59,180 nt of DNA from Bacillota bacterium. GTDB taxonomy: Bacteria; Bacillota; Clostridia; Peptostreptococcales; Anaerovoracaceae. The DNA lies in NCBI GenBank assembly GCA_025361765.1, contig JANYJS010000087.1:1-59180 (forward strand), in the 5' to 3' direction. How positions within the stretch are numbered: position 1 is the first letter of the stretch; each line of letters begins with the position of its first letter. The position numbers and the translations under genes are program-made. Below are positions 32,201-41,041 of the stretch, in pieces. The notes beneath the pieces were generated by a model. The model did not search any database and had not been told where the DNA came from. It saw nothing but the letters and a program-made list of their open reading frames with translations.

Positions 32201-32316
32201 TTATAATGTTTCAGCAACCTTTTCGTCGTGATGATCTAAGGTAAAGACTGCAATTTCAGAAAATTCATTGGACGAGCTTACTTCTGAGTAGCCTTCTTCG
32301 CCAGGGTTTTTGCCAT
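32201..32316 (-). pseudogene. Small ORF with one-base frame break
   Basis: AGGTGAT precedes an ATG at 32316. As written the frame stops after 12 codons (MAKTLAKKATQK), but one extra A in the run of five As gives a 38-residue frame starting MAKNPGEEGYSEVSS that stops at 32201. This could be a disrupted small gene, a real small peptide gene with phase variation, or a base-call difference. No family is recognised. Confidence 0.35.
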
Positions 32317-32335
32317 ATGAATCACCTCAAATGCC

Positions 32336-32917
32336 TTATTTGGAGGATATAGATTTGACGGCTTTTTGCAGAAAATCCTTTCTCCTATCATCAGTTCCAC
32401 TTGTTGTTCTATCGCTATTGAGCCATGTGGCATTTTTTATACCGATATCATGCAAAGTCCCCCGGATGAAGAAATTTTCTATGGTATTTCCCCGGAAATA
32501 CTTAAGGAACCAAGTAGGTGATTCAGAAGTGGTGATAACTGTGGCTTTTAAAATATGCGTCAATTTTCCTTTTAGCCCGGTTTTTATTTCGGTAAAAGCA
32601 AAATCCCTTAATAAAACTTTATCTAAAAATCCCTTTAATACGGCAGGAACGTTATACCACCATATTGGGAAAATGACAATCAATTCATTGGTTTTTAGCA
32701 AGATTTCCTGATATTTCCTAACAAGATCATCCGTATAAAGTCCTTTTGAATATAGCGCCAAGTCCTCTTCTGCCAGGGCTGGATCAAAATGATCCCTGTA
32801 CAAATCAATGATTTCAAATTCTTTTTGGCTGCTTTGTAATTCAGTCACAATGGCATCCAGAATCGCCTTATTAAAACTCCCATGCCATGGATGCGCCAAT
32901 ATGATTGTTGTTTTCAT
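32336..32917 (-). CDS. Flavodoxin-fold NAD(P)H oxidoreductase
   Basis: 193 residues, a flavodoxin_2 domain of the KefF/quinone-reductase group. It shows the FMN phosphate site near AHPWHGSFNKAIL and IFPIWWYNVPAVLKGFLD. It would reduce quinones or flavins with NAD(P)H in the cytosol. I prefer ATG 32917, since GGGGGAG precedes it. It is transcribed toward the kinase pair, separated from it by about 180 bases that hold the small broken ORF. Confidence 0.85.
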   Translation of the reverse strand: MKTTIILAHPWHGSFNKAILDAIVTELQSSQKEFEIIDLYRDHFDPALAEEDLALYSKGLYTDDLVRKYQEILLKTNELIVIFPIWWYNVPAVLKGFLDKVLLRDFAFTEIKTGLKGKLTHILKATVITTSESPTWFLKYFRGNTIENFFIRGTLHDIGIKNATWLNSDRTTSGTDDRRKDFLQKAVKSISSK

Positions 32918-33039
32918 CTTCTGCTCCCCCATAATCTTCGATGTTTGTAATACGCTACAGTGAACTTAATAACACCTTTATTCTACCCTAAAATATGTTA
33001 AACTGTAATCAATATTTTATTTAGAGGAGGAAGATTCTG

Positions 33040-33789
33040 ATGAAAATTATAATAATGGCTCCAAAAGGAAAAATGGCAAATTTAATCCTTAAGGCTGCCG
33101 CCCTAAACGAGAGTATTGAGATTGTGGGCGTCGTTGGCCCAAAGGGTAGAGACTACATCGGAAAAGACGTCGGCGAGGTTGCTTTTCTAGGGTATAATCT
33201 TGGCACAAAGGTAACTGACAATTTGGAAGACTGCATCGAAAATTGTGACGTCGTCGTTGATTTTTCTACGGTGGAACTCTCCATGGCAGTCCTGAAAACT
33301 GTCCTAAGGCACAACAAAGCCCTGATTTGCGGCACCACCGGTTTCAGTCAAGAACAGGTTGACATGTTGCATGCTGCAGCTTCTCAAATCCCAGTACTTC
33401 ATGCTTCCAATACTTCTTACGTGGTAAACCTGATGTACCGCCTCCTTGAGATGGCAGCAAAGGGTCTCGAAGGTCGCTGTGATATCGATCTTATAGAAAT
33501 GCACGGTAATGCCAAAAAGGATGCGCCAAGCGGCACCGCCAAGGAAATGGCTGAGGTAATGGCAGATGCAATGGTAAACAAGTCCGCCGCTTCCACCGTT
33601 AATTTTCACTCTATACGATCCGGCGACATTCCCAGCAGCCATACAGTGCTCTTTGGATGCATGGGAGAAAGACTCGAAATCACGCATCATGCTTACAATT
33701 GGGACTGCTATGCGAAGGGGGCATGTGACGCCATACTGTTTCTTTCAGGCAAAGAAAAGGGGCTATATACCATGAAGGATGTTATATGA
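33040..33789 (+). CDS. DapB-family reductase, divergent
   Basis: 249 residues, the size and order of 4-hydroxy-tetrahydrodipicolinate reductase. Recognisable parts are VVVDFSTVELSMAVL, ALICGTTGFSQEQ, the EMHGNAKKDAPSGTA active-site block and TVLFGCMGERLEITHHA. The canonical ELHHxxKxDAPSGTA has a double His; here the second is Gly. The N-terminal loop reads APKGKMAN rather than GxxGRMG. So it may be a lysine/DAP enzyme with altered cofactor binding, or a DapB-like paralogue with another substrate. GGAGG precedes the ATG. It overlaps the exonuclease start by 4 bases. Confidence 0.78.
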   Translation: MKIIIMAPKGKMANLILKAAALNESIEIVGVVGPKGRDYIGKDVGEVAFLGYNLGTKVTDNLEDCIENCDVVVDFSTVELSMAVLKTVLRHNKALICGTTGFSQEQVDMLHAAASQIPVLHASNTSYVVNLMYRLLEMAAKGLEGRCDIDLIEMHGNAKKDAPSGTAKEMAEVMADAMVNKSAASTVNFHSIRSGDIPSSHTVLFGCMGERLEITHHAYNWDCYAKGACDAILFLSGKEKGLYTMKDVI

Positions 33790-34718
33790 ACATATCAAAT
33801 ATGACCCTCGTGGCCGCAGACATTGAGGCAAACGGGTTCGGTCCTCATGCCGGTGGCCGGATTATAGAAATAGGCGCATGCAAAATCGTCAATGGAAAAA
33901 TAAAGGGCACTTTTTCTGAACTTGCAAATCCCGGCAGGAAAATCAGACCGCTGGTTACAACTATTACAGGTATCACGAATGATATGTTAAAAGATTCGGG
34001 GTCGATTGAATCTGTTATGGCTTCATTTAAGACTTTCATTGGCGATTCCGTCATTGTTGCTCATGATGCTGACCAGGACATGGAATTTCTCGAGATGGCA
34101 TTTAAAAAACAGGCGATTAATTTTAACAACGACTATATTTGCACTAAAAGAGCCTTTAATAAACTGAGAAAAATTCAGGATTATGACTGCACAGATTCCC
34201 TTTCAAGCATTGCCGCCATATTTGGAATTGAACAAGAGCAGGCGCATCGTGCAGGAGATGACGCTATCGTTACTGCTAAAATCCTCCTCAAAATCTATGA
34301 GATATGTCCTGATGCGGTAGAGATTGTCGACATAAATTCGCCGGCAAATATGAAATACAAACAGCTTTTCGACAATCGCATGTCCCTTGCCGAAATCTCT
34401 GCTATCAGAGGCTGCAAATTGGCGACAGTTGAGAAACAGTTTTTAAATTGGCTCAATCTCGGTAATATGCATAAATATAGAGAATTTATAGCATCAAACT
34501 TAATCGAACTGCCAGTCCTTTCAGAATCCGTTTCAATACAAATAGCACCTAAATCCAGCCTATTGGAGCCTGCATACATCCCGGCTGAATCTGCCTCCGC
34601 CCAATTGGAATCTGATCCAGACCCTTTAGATGAGAACGAAAAGAAGGTAAATATCGCTCATACATTTGAAGGCAAATTAACCAAAAGGGTTCATTCTTTA
34701 AAGGCCGGACAAAAATAA
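33786..34718 (+). CDS. DnaQ-family 3'-5' exonuclease with C-terminal helical domain
   Basis: 310 residues. DEDDh motifs are visible: DIEANG (Asp/Glu, about 12-17), AHDADQDMEFLE (Asp), and HRAGDDA (His/Asp, about residue 157). The core is about 1-175. The C-terminal part has AEISAIRGCKLATVEKQFLNW, like the helix-turn-helix module found after some RecQ and DnaQ proteins. It starts inside the DapB-like gene's stop codon. It may proofread or trim DNA ends; the link with DapB-like enzyme is unknown. Confidence 0.82.
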   Translation: MNISNMTLVAADIEANGFGPHAGGRIIEIGACKIVNGKIKGTFSELANPGRKIRPLVTTITGITNDMLKDSGSIESVMASFKTFIGDSVIVAHDADQDMEFLEMAFKKQAINFNNDYICTKRAFNKLRKIQDYDCTDSLSSIAAIFGIEQEQAHRAGDDAIVTAKILLKIYEICPDAVEIVDINSPANMKYKQLFDNRMSLAEISAIRGCKLATVEKQFLNWLNLGNMHKYREFIASNLIELPVLSESVSIQIAPKSSLLEPAYIPAESASAQLESDPDPLDENEKKVNIAHTFEGKLTKRVHSLKAGQK

Positions 34719-34770
34719 TGGCTTCATGTCATTTATATTGCTAGCCACTAACTTTACTTGCCGTGTAGTC

Positions 34771-35199
34771 CTAGCCGTTGAACTTATATAATGTCACCTC
34801 AGCGTCTCGAAAGATTTCTTCAATAATCCGAAGCACAGTGTTCCAGTTGCCCTTGGCAATCCCGCAGCCAATCTTATAAGGCATTGCCACCGCTTTGCCT
34901 TTATAGACGTCCGCGACAGTCATCAAACATTGTCTCAGCCCATCATAATCTGTATTAGAACCCTTCTGAGAAAATATATTTACAATAGTCTTATCTTTAC
35001 AGATCACGGAACAAATCTGCCCAATCAATTCCCCTTCTGTCTTTCCACTGCAAAATTTTTCATATTCAGAATTTGCCAGGGGGTATTTTTGTTTTATTTG
35101 ATAAGCGACCCCTCCGCCCATTGACCCATGTGTGTTGACCTGGTGGCATAGGATTTCTTCTTTGCAGTCAAGCAAGTTTCCGTTTACTATTTTTACCAT
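34771..35199 (-). CDS. Macro-domain protein
   Basis: 142 residues, a stand-alone macro domain. It has IVNGNLLDCKEEILCHQVN, GSMGGGVAYQIKQKYP, NIFSQKGSNTDYDGL and AVAMPYKIGCGIAKGNW. Macro domains bind or hydrolyse ADP-ribose derivatives. ATG 35199 follows AAAGGAGGATAAT. It sits between glmS (42 bases upstream) and a convergent exonuclease gene. The target is unknown; GlmS linkage may be accidental. Confidence 0.85.
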   Translation of the reverse strand: MVKIVNGNLLDCKEEILCHQVNTHGSMGGGVAYQIKQKYPLANSEYEKFCSGKTEGELIGQICSVICKDKTIVNIFSQKGSNTDYDGLRQCLMTVADVYKGKAVAMPYKIGCGIAKGNWNTVLRIIEEIFRDAEVTLYKFNG

Positions 35200-35240
35200 A
35201 TTATCCTCCTTTGTTTCTTTCCAAGACATCAATGTAAAGG

Positions 35241-37070
35241 TTACTCCACAGTGACACTTTTTGCCAAATTTTTAGGTTTATCGATGTCGCAGCCTCGGAG
35301 CTTGGCTACATAGTAGGCGAACATTTGAAGGGGCACAACGGAAAGCAGCGGCGTGACTTCATCCATGCAGTCCGGAATGTAGATGACCTTGTTTGCCTGT
35401 TTTTCCATTTCAGTATTGCCGCACTTAGCAAGGCCGATGACGTAGGCTCCTCTGGCTTTGACTTCCTGGATATTAGAGAGCATTTTCTCAAAGAGTCGGT
35501 CCTGAGTTGCCAGGGCCACCACTAAAGTGTCCTGCTCAATGAGGGCGATGGTGCCATGCTTGAGTTCTCCCGCAGCGATAGCAAAGGAATTGATGTAGGA
35601 GATTTCTTTGAGCTTCAGGGAGCCTTCATAGCATACGCCGGCGTCCGGTCCCCTGCCGATGAAGAAGACCTGTTCCATTTTGTAGTGCTGCTGGGCTAGC
35701 TCCTTGATTTTATCTTCGTGCTTTAAAACAGTTTTGAGTTTTTCAGGGATGGCCTTCAGTTCTTTTATGATTTGGTCATAGTACGCCTGCTCAAGCTTAC
35801 CTGTGGTTATCCCCATATAAAGGCCGATGAGGTACATACAGACAAGTTGGGTGGTGTAAGCCTTGGTCGATGCCACGGCAATCTCTGGCCCGGCCCAGGT
35901 ATAGAATACATCGTCGGATTCTCTAGCAACAGAGCTTCCTAGCACATTGACCACGGATAAAATCCTTGCGCCTTTGCGCTTAGCTTCTCTAAGGGCAGCC
36001 AGCGTATCCAGCGTCTCACCAGATTGACTAATAGCAATAAACAATGTTTTATCATCTACAAAAGGATCTCTGTATCTGAATTCTGATGCAATATCGACCT
36101 CTACGGGTACTTTGGCCAATTTTTCAATGGCATATTTGCCCACCAGACCAGCATGATACGCCGTGCCGCAAGCCACGATATAGACCTTGTTGATATTCTG
36201 CAAATCTTCCTTGGTCAAGCTGATGCCATCCAGACTGATGGTGCCGTCGGAAGACAGACGCCTGTTTAAGGTGTCAAAAATCCCCTTAGGTTGCTCGTGG
36301 ATTTCCTTGAGCATAAAATGCTCATAACCATCTTTTTCTGCAGCATCTGCATCCCAGGTCACATTAAAAACTTCATGTTTGACTTCTTTTCGTTCTGAAT
36401 TATAAATTTTCACATCATTTTTGGTCAGCACAACAGTTTCATTATTCTCGATGAGATATATCTTTCGCACATGCTTTAGAATGGCAGGAATATCCGAGGC
36501 GATAAAATTGCAGCCCTCTCCCAGTCCAACGATAAGGGGTGCATCCTTTCTCACGGCAATGATCCGGTCTGGTTCATTGCTAGATATGACGCCGATGGCA
36601 TAAGCCCCACGCATCTGTTCTACTGCCTTATAAACAGCATCCAGTAAATTATCCTTATAGCAAACACTAATGAGGTGCGCTATGACCTCCGTATCCGTTT
36701 CGGACTGAAAAATAATGCCATGATCCTTTACTAATGAATCCTTTAGTTCTACATAGTTCTCAATAATCCCATTATGAACTACCGCGATGCTCTCATCCAT
36801 ATTGCCATGAGGGTGAGCATTTACATCCGATGGTGCGCCATGGGTGGCCCATCTGGTATGGCCAATCCCTATAGTGCTGTTGAAGTTTTCATTGGCTATT
36901 TTGGCTTCCAGATTGGCAATTCTGCCTTTGCTTTTATAAATTTTTATCCTGCCCTCTTCAAAGAGCGCAACCCCGGAAGAGTCATAGCCTCTGTATTCAA
37001 GTCTTTTGAGTCCTTCTATTATAATCTCACAGGCGTTGTCATCTCCGACATATCCAACGATTCCGCACAT
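35241..37070 (-). CDS. glmS: Glutamine-fructose-6-phosphate aminotransferase GlmS
   Basis: 609 residues, full length. It makes glucosamine-6-phosphate from fructose-6-phosphate and glutamine, the entry to cell-wall amino sugars. The catalytic Cys is residue 2 (MCGIVGYVGD) of the glutaminase domain, followed by HTRWATHG. The two SIS domains follow (AISQSGETLDTLAAL, GRGPDAGVCYEGSLKLKE), ending LAKSVTVE as usual. AAGGAG precedes the ATG. The transcript carries a glmS ribozyme upstream, so it is regulated by its own product. Confidence 0.97.
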   Translation of the reverse strand: MCGIVGYVGDDNACEIIIEGLKRLEYRGYDSSGVALFEEGRIKIYKSKGRIANLEAKIANENFNSTIGIGHTRWATHGAPSDVNAHPHGNMDESIAVVHNGIIENYVELKDSLVKDHGIIFQSETDTEVIAHLISVCYKDNLLDAVYKAVEQMRGAYAIGVISSNEPDRIIAVRKDAPLIVGLGEGCNFIASDIPAILKHVRKIYLIENNETVVLTKNDVKIYNSERKEVKHEVFNVTWDADAAEKDGYEHFMLKEIHEQPKGIFDTLNRRLSSDGTISLDGISLTKEDLQNINKVYIVACGTAYHAGLVGKYAIEKLAKVPVEVDIASEFRYRDPFVDDKTLFIAISQSGETLDTLAALREAKRKGARILSVVNVLGSSVARESDDVFYTWAGPEIAVASTKAYTTQLVCMYLIGLYMGITTGKLEQAYYDQIIKELKAIPEKLKTVLKHEDKIKELAQQHYKMEQVFFIGRGPDAGVCYEGSLKLKEISYINSFAIAAGELKHGTIALIEQDTLVVALATQDRLFEKMLSNIQEVKARGAYVIGLAKCGNTEMEKQANKVIYIPDCMDEVTPLLSVVPLQMFAYYVAKLRGCDIDKPKNLAKSVTVE

Positions 37071-37129
37071 ATACTTCTCTCCTTATATCACAAAAGCAAA
37101 CCCCCTCAGGGCTAAGCACATCGGATCCG

Positions 37130-37365
37130 ACCGCAAGCTGCGGCAGGAACTCGGGAGCAATCCCAGGGTCTGCTTCATATTAGTGTATTCAGGTCTCTTC
37201 TGTCATTTCAGTCACCCGAAATATTTGTAAGAACTGTCACGATTCCTCTGTGAACCGCAGGGGCATCCGCCGAATTTTCGATACTCCCCTGACCTCGTCA
37301 ACTCATCCATCTATCCTAGTGCACAAACTTGTGCCTTTTGGTAATACTGACTGAGTTCTGGCGCT
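37130..37365 (-). ncRNA. glmS self-cleaving ribozyme
   Basis: On the minus strand the cleavage motif AGCGCCAGAACT (A at 37365, G at 37364) is followed by GTTGACGAGG, GGGAGTATCGA, TTCGGCGGATGCCCCTGCGG and a P3/P4-like arm. These are the hallmark blocks of the glmS riboswitch/ribozyme, which cleaves 5' of this G when glucosamine-6-phosphate binds. The cleaved mRNA is degraded. The 3' limit is approximate. Confidence 0.93.
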
Positions 37366-37390
37366 CAATAAAAATGCAGGATTTCTGCAT
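37316..37390 (-). CDS. Possible leader peptide across the glmS ribozyme
   Basis: A perfect AAGGAGG (37396-37402) lies 5 bases before ATG 37390. The 24-residue frame (MQKSCIFIERQNS...) crosses the ribozyme cleavage site and stops at 37316, within the ribozyme. This could be accidental, but ribosome loading would compete with ribozyme folding. It has no known homologue in my memory. Confidence 0.35.
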   Translation of the reverse strand: MQKSCIFIERQNSVSITKRHKFVH

Positions 37391-37411
37391 ACAAACCTCC
37401 TTGCTTGCTCT

Positions 37412-37440
37412 ATTATAAAACATTTTCAACAAAAAGGCAA
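37412..37440 (-). promoter_or_regulatory. Sigma-A promoter of glmS
   Basis: Minus strand TTGCCT (37435-37440), 17 bases, TATAAT (37412-37417). The transcript would start near 37405, about 40 bases before the ribozyme cleavage site. Confidence 0.7.
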
Positions 37441-37481
37441 AAAAAGTGCTCTTGATTATCGCAGAAAAGTGTTGATAAGAT

Positions 37482-38840
37482 TTACCCTAGTTTTTCTTGA
37501 ATCAAGTTCGCCAGGCCCTTTGCCAATTCAGTGATCAAGTCCTTATCTTTGCCTTCGATCATCACGCGAACTAAAGGCTCGGTTCCGGATGGCCTTATGA
37601 GGACTCTACCTTCACCCGCCATAATCAGCTCAAGTCTTGCGATTTCTGCCATGATTTCAGGATGGCTCGCATATTTCTTTTTATTCTCATTTTTAATCAG
37701 GGCGTTTTTGAGCACCTGAGGATAGATGGTGACTTCAGCAGCCATTTCTGAAAGCGCCTTGCCTGATTTTTTATAGGCCTTTAGAACTTGCAGCGCCGAT
37801 AAAATGCCGTCACCAGTGGTAGAATGATTCAAGAAAATAATATGTCCAGATTGCTCGCCACCGATGACGCATCCGGTTTTAATCATGCTTTCAAGCACAT
37901 ATCGGTCTCCCACCTGTGTCGTATCCACGGAGCAGCCGATATTTTCAATGGCGCGGTAAAAGCCGATATTGCTCATAACGGTAGCCGTCACCTTATCATC
38001 AGTCAATTGGCCCTCTTCTTTAAGCATTTTGGTGCAGATATAAATCAGTCTGTCTCCATCGACAAGCTGGCCCTTTTCATCCACGGCAATAAGCCTGTCT
38101 GCATCTCCATCAAAAGCCAGGCCAAGATTCGCATGCTCTTCAAGGACTTTTGCCTGAAGCATCCCTGGATGGGTGGATCCACAGTCCGAGTTGATATTGA
38201 GACCGTTTGGCGTATTGGCGATACTGATAACCTCTGCCCCAAGCTGGGTCAGCACTTTCTCGGCGATCATAAAAGCCGCACCATTGGCACAGTCAATTAC
38301 GACTTTGATTCCAAGAAGGCTAATGTCAATGGTTTCTTCAAGATGCTCCGCATACAGAGCGGCGGCATCTTCCTCGCAGGGGATACAGCGGCCAAGGCGG
38401 TCCCCGGTAATATGTTTATTGACATCTATGTTTCGGGTTATGGTGTCTTCGATTTCATCCTCAATATCATCATCCAGTTTAAACCCCTGGCTGTTAAAAA
38501 ATTTGATACCATTATACTCATAGGGATTGTGAGAAGCAGAAATCACAACACCTGCATCTGCCTTGAATCGCTTGACCAGATATGCCACTGCCGGTGTGGG
38601 CAATACGCCTACCTTGATGACATCACCACCCATGGCAAGGATGCCGGCACTAATTGCATCCTCCAGCATATCCCCCGATATACGCGTATCTTTTGCGATA
38701 ACCACGACAGGCCTGTCCGCGCTTTTTCCGAGAACAAATGCGCCAACCTTACCCAAATTAAAAGCCAGCTCCGGGGTTAGCTCGGAATTGGCCACGCCTC
38801 TCACGCCATCGGTTCCAAATAATCTTCCCATAATTTCCAT
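37482..38840 (-). CDS. glmM: Phosphoglucosamine mutase GlmM
   Basis: 452 residues. It converts glucosamine-6-phosphate to glucosamine-1-phosphate. The N-terminus has RLFGTDGVRGVAN, the active-site serine loop VISASHNPYEYNGIKFF, the metal loop FDGDADR and the C-terminal RPSGTEPLVRVMIE. The start may be ATG 38831, since the family normally begins MG(K/R)xFGTDG, but AAAGGAG lies between the two candidates. It sits between cdaR and glmS. Confidence 0.96.
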   Translation of the reverse strand: MEIMGRLFGTDGVRGVANSELTPELAFNLGKVGAFVLGKSADRPVVVIAKDTRISGDMLEDAISAGILAMGGDVIKVGVLPTPAVAYLVKRFKADAGVVISASHNPYEYNGIKFFNSQGFKLDDDIEDEIEDTITRNIDVNKHITGDRLGRCIPCEEDAAALYAEHLEETIDISLLGIKVVIDCANGAAFMIAEKVLTQLGAEVISIANTPNGLNINSDCGSTHPGMLQAKVLEEHANLGLAFDGDADRLIAVDEKGQLVDGDRLIYICTKMLKEEGQLTDDKVTATVMSNIGFYRAIENIGCSVDTTQVGDRYVLESMIKTGCVIGGEQSGHIIFLNHSTTGDGILSALQVLKAYKKSGKALSEMAAEVTIYPQVLKNALIKNENKKKYASHPEIMAEIARLELIMAGEGRVLIRPSGTEPLVRVMIEGKDKDLITELAKGLANLIQEKLG

Positions 38841-38853
38841 CTACTCCTTTATT

Positions 38854-40071
38854 TTATGGCGCTATCTCCACAAATACTTCTGCTGGATCAGAAGATGCTC
38901 CGTCAATCTGCTTTGTATATTTAAGGCCTACCGGGATATTTCCCACGCCAGCCTGTTTGCCTGAAAGATCGACGAAAGGGACTACATCCTCTTTAACAAG
39001 CCCGCTAATAATAGCCTGTGTACCAGAAACAGTAACCGTAATTTGAAGAGCCTTGACTGAAGCTTTTAGGGCTGGATCCAAACCTTGAATGGCTATCTCA
39101 TTTCCGTTATAAATAAACTTCTGGGTAGACATTTCCTGGATGCCAATATCTGCTGACAAGCTTTCGCTGCCATAGGCCGTTTCAACGCCTTCCGGCAAAA
39201 TCGGTTTGATTGGAAGCTTTCCGCTAACTTTAAGCTGGCTGATATCTAGAGGCTCTGCCTTTATTTCTGATATTGCTGAAAGTTTATTTAAATCTCCCTT
39301 GATTTTTATGGTGCTTGGTATATTGATGAATTTAATTTCATACATAGGACTAATCTGTCCAATGATTTCAACGGCTAGTTTGACCTCTTTAGTGGAAAGA
39401 AGCCTGCCGGTCACATTCACCTTCTCAGTTGAACCGACCACCTTATCAACCTTTTCGCCTTTAAAATCAATTGCAGTTGCCACTGCCTGTATGGTTTTGG
39501 TTGTGTTTGACAAGTCATTGATATCAATGGATGCTTCAACTGAAGAAACCGCATTGACAAGAGATTTGGCGCCGGTAACATCAACTGTCAGCGGGCTAAT
39601 CACAAGTTCTCCTGGTTCTGTAGCAGTCGTAGAGGTTCCAATAAATTTAACCGTAACAGGTTTTGATGCCGTCACCAATTCTTCAATAGTGACATTGATA
39701 TTAGCCGGTTTAATTTCAATTATGATTATTCCCTCAGGGACAGCGACAGAAACCGGAATCTGATTATTTCCTTTGCCGAAGCCTGCCATGTCCGCCGTAA
39801 CGACAATTTGAGCCGATGTGACCTTGACGGCCTCTCGCCTTTTACCTTCTATGACGACATCGACAGTATAGTTTTGTTCGCCGGCAAGGGCAAGGCCGCT
39901 TTTGGCCAAGCTTTCAACGTTTAGCATCTGCACGGGTATTGCCGCCATAGTCTGCTGTGTCAACGGGTTGACCTCTGCAATGACGTATACCCACAAAAAA
40001 GTGGCTATGACAATAGACACGATGATATTGAATGTTTTCCCGGAAGTAATCTTGCTCTTATTTTTTGGCAT
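38854..40071 (-). CDS. cdaR: YbbR-domain protein CdaR
   Basis: 405 residues with a short cytoplasmic stretch, one membrane segment (about 13-28) and repeated YbbR beta modules outside (DVVIEGKRREAVKV, INVTIEELVTASKPVTVKF, VNVTGRLLSTKEVKLAVE). CdaR controls the CdaA diadenylate cyclase. Its start overlaps the cdaA 3' end by 14 bases with CAGGAGG upstream, consistent with coupled expression. Confidence 0.93.
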   Translation of the reverse strand: MPKNKSKITSGKTFNIIVSIVIATFLWVYVIAEVNPLTQQTMAAIPVQMLNVESLAKSGLALAGEQNYTVDVVIEGKRREAVKVTSAQIVVTADMAGFGKGNNQIPVSVAVPEGIIIIEIKPANINVTIEELVTASKPVTVKFIGTSTTATEPGELVISPLTVDVTGAKSLVNAVSSVEASIDINDLSNTTKTIQAVATAIDFKGEKVDKVVGSTEKVNVTGRLLSTKEVKLAVEIIGQISPMYEIKFINIPSTIKIKGDLNKLSAISEIKAEPLDISQLKVSGKLPIKPILPEGVETAYGSESLSADIGIQEMSTQKFIYNGNEIAIQGLDPALKASVKALQITVTVSGTQAIISGLVKEDVVPFVDLSGKQAGVGNIPVGLKYTKQIDGASSDPAEVFVEIAP

Positions 40072-40903
40072 TATTATTCCTCCTGAGAGAGTCTAAAAAA
40101 GGCACTCGCGTTTTCTTGCTATCCGTATCAGCCAAATAAAGATTGAGTATGGTTTTTTCTACGGACTTAATGTCCAGAAATCTTGTTAGTTTGCCATTGA
40201 CTGCAAGCGAAATAATGCCGGTCTCTTCAGACACTATAAAAACGACCGCATCAGAATTCTCAGTAATGCCAAGACCCGCTCTATGCCTGGTTCCTAGTTC
40301 TCTGCTTAGGGTTTTATCTTGAGTCAAAGGAAGCACGCAGCCAGCAGCCATTATTCTATCCCCGCGAATGATCACCGCTCCGTCGTGAAGTGGAGAGCCT
40401 TCGTAAAAAATATTGCCAATGAGTTCTGTAGAGATTTCAGCATCAATTTTAGTCCCTGATTCACTAATGTCGCTTAGCGCAGTTTCCTGCTCAAGTACGA
40501 TTAAGGCACCAATGCTTTTAGAAGAGAAATAATCTATTGCCTTTACAAGGGACGCGGTAATACTTTTCGCCTTTTCTTTATCGATCCTAACAAACTGGGT
40601 CCTGATGAACTGGCTTCTCCCAATAGACTCAAGGGCTCTTCGCAGTTCTGGCTGAAATACTATGATCAATGCAATGACCCCTAATGTCATCGTATTAACT
40701 AAAATCCAATTTAACGTATAGAGTTTAAGCTTATCCGAAACAAAGGTCGCGAGTACAATGACAAGCAGGCCTTTTACAAGCTGTTCCGCCCTGGTTTCAT
40801 GTATAAAAACCAGGATCTTATATAATACAAAGGCAACAAGCGCAATGTCTATGACGTCTACAATCCTGACCCCATATATGATGTTATTGTAAATCTCCTG
40901 CAT
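40058..40903 (-). CDS. cdaA: Diadenylate cyclase CdaA
   Basis: 281 residues. It has three N-terminal membrane helices (about 5-80) and a DAC domain that makes c-di-AMP from two ATP, with PLHDGAVIIRGDRIMAAG and ELGTRHRAGLGIT (the DGA and RHR motifs). I chose ATG 40903 because AAGGAG lies 7 bases upstream; the frame is open to 40936. It is followed by cdaR, glmM and glmS, a conserved order that ties c-di-AMP to wall synthesis. Confidence 0.96.
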   Translation of the reverse strand: MQEIYNNIIYGVRIVDVIDIALVAFVLYKILVFIHETRAEQLVKGLLVIVLATFVSDKLKLYTLNWILVNTMTLGVIALIIVFQPELRRALESIGRSQFIRTQFVRIDKEKAKSITASLVKAIDYFSSKSIGALIVLEQETALSDISESGTKIDAEISTELIGNIFYEGSPLHDGAVIIRGDRIMAAGCVLPLTQDKTLSRELGTRHRAGLGITENSDAVVFIVSEETGIISLAVNGKLTRFLDIKSVEKTILNLYLADTDSKKTRVPFLDSLRRNNNAKK

Positions 40904-40984
40904 TCCTAAACTCCTTAAATTTATCCTTCGTTTCATTGTATCTAATAAATACAGTTCCTACAATACATTTCCATATATTTTACA

Positions 40985-41021
40985 TATAAAAAGGGCCGGC
41001 TCCCAATAAGTGGAGCCGGCC
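40985..41021 (-). terminator. Terminator of hpf
   Basis: The arms GGCCGGCTCC (40994-41003) and GGAGCCGGCC (41012-41021) pair perfectly over 8 bases, followed on the minus strand by CTTTTTATATG. It ends about 20 bases past the hpf stop and insulates hpf from the cda-glm operon. Confidence 0.92.
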
Positions 41022-41041
41022 AGCTAAATCAATCTGATCGA

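Noticed and set aside
37824-38780. Long open frame (318 codons) on the plus strand opposite glmM
   Set aside because: Antisense shadow of a well-conserved gene; it has no ribosome binding site or family resemblance.
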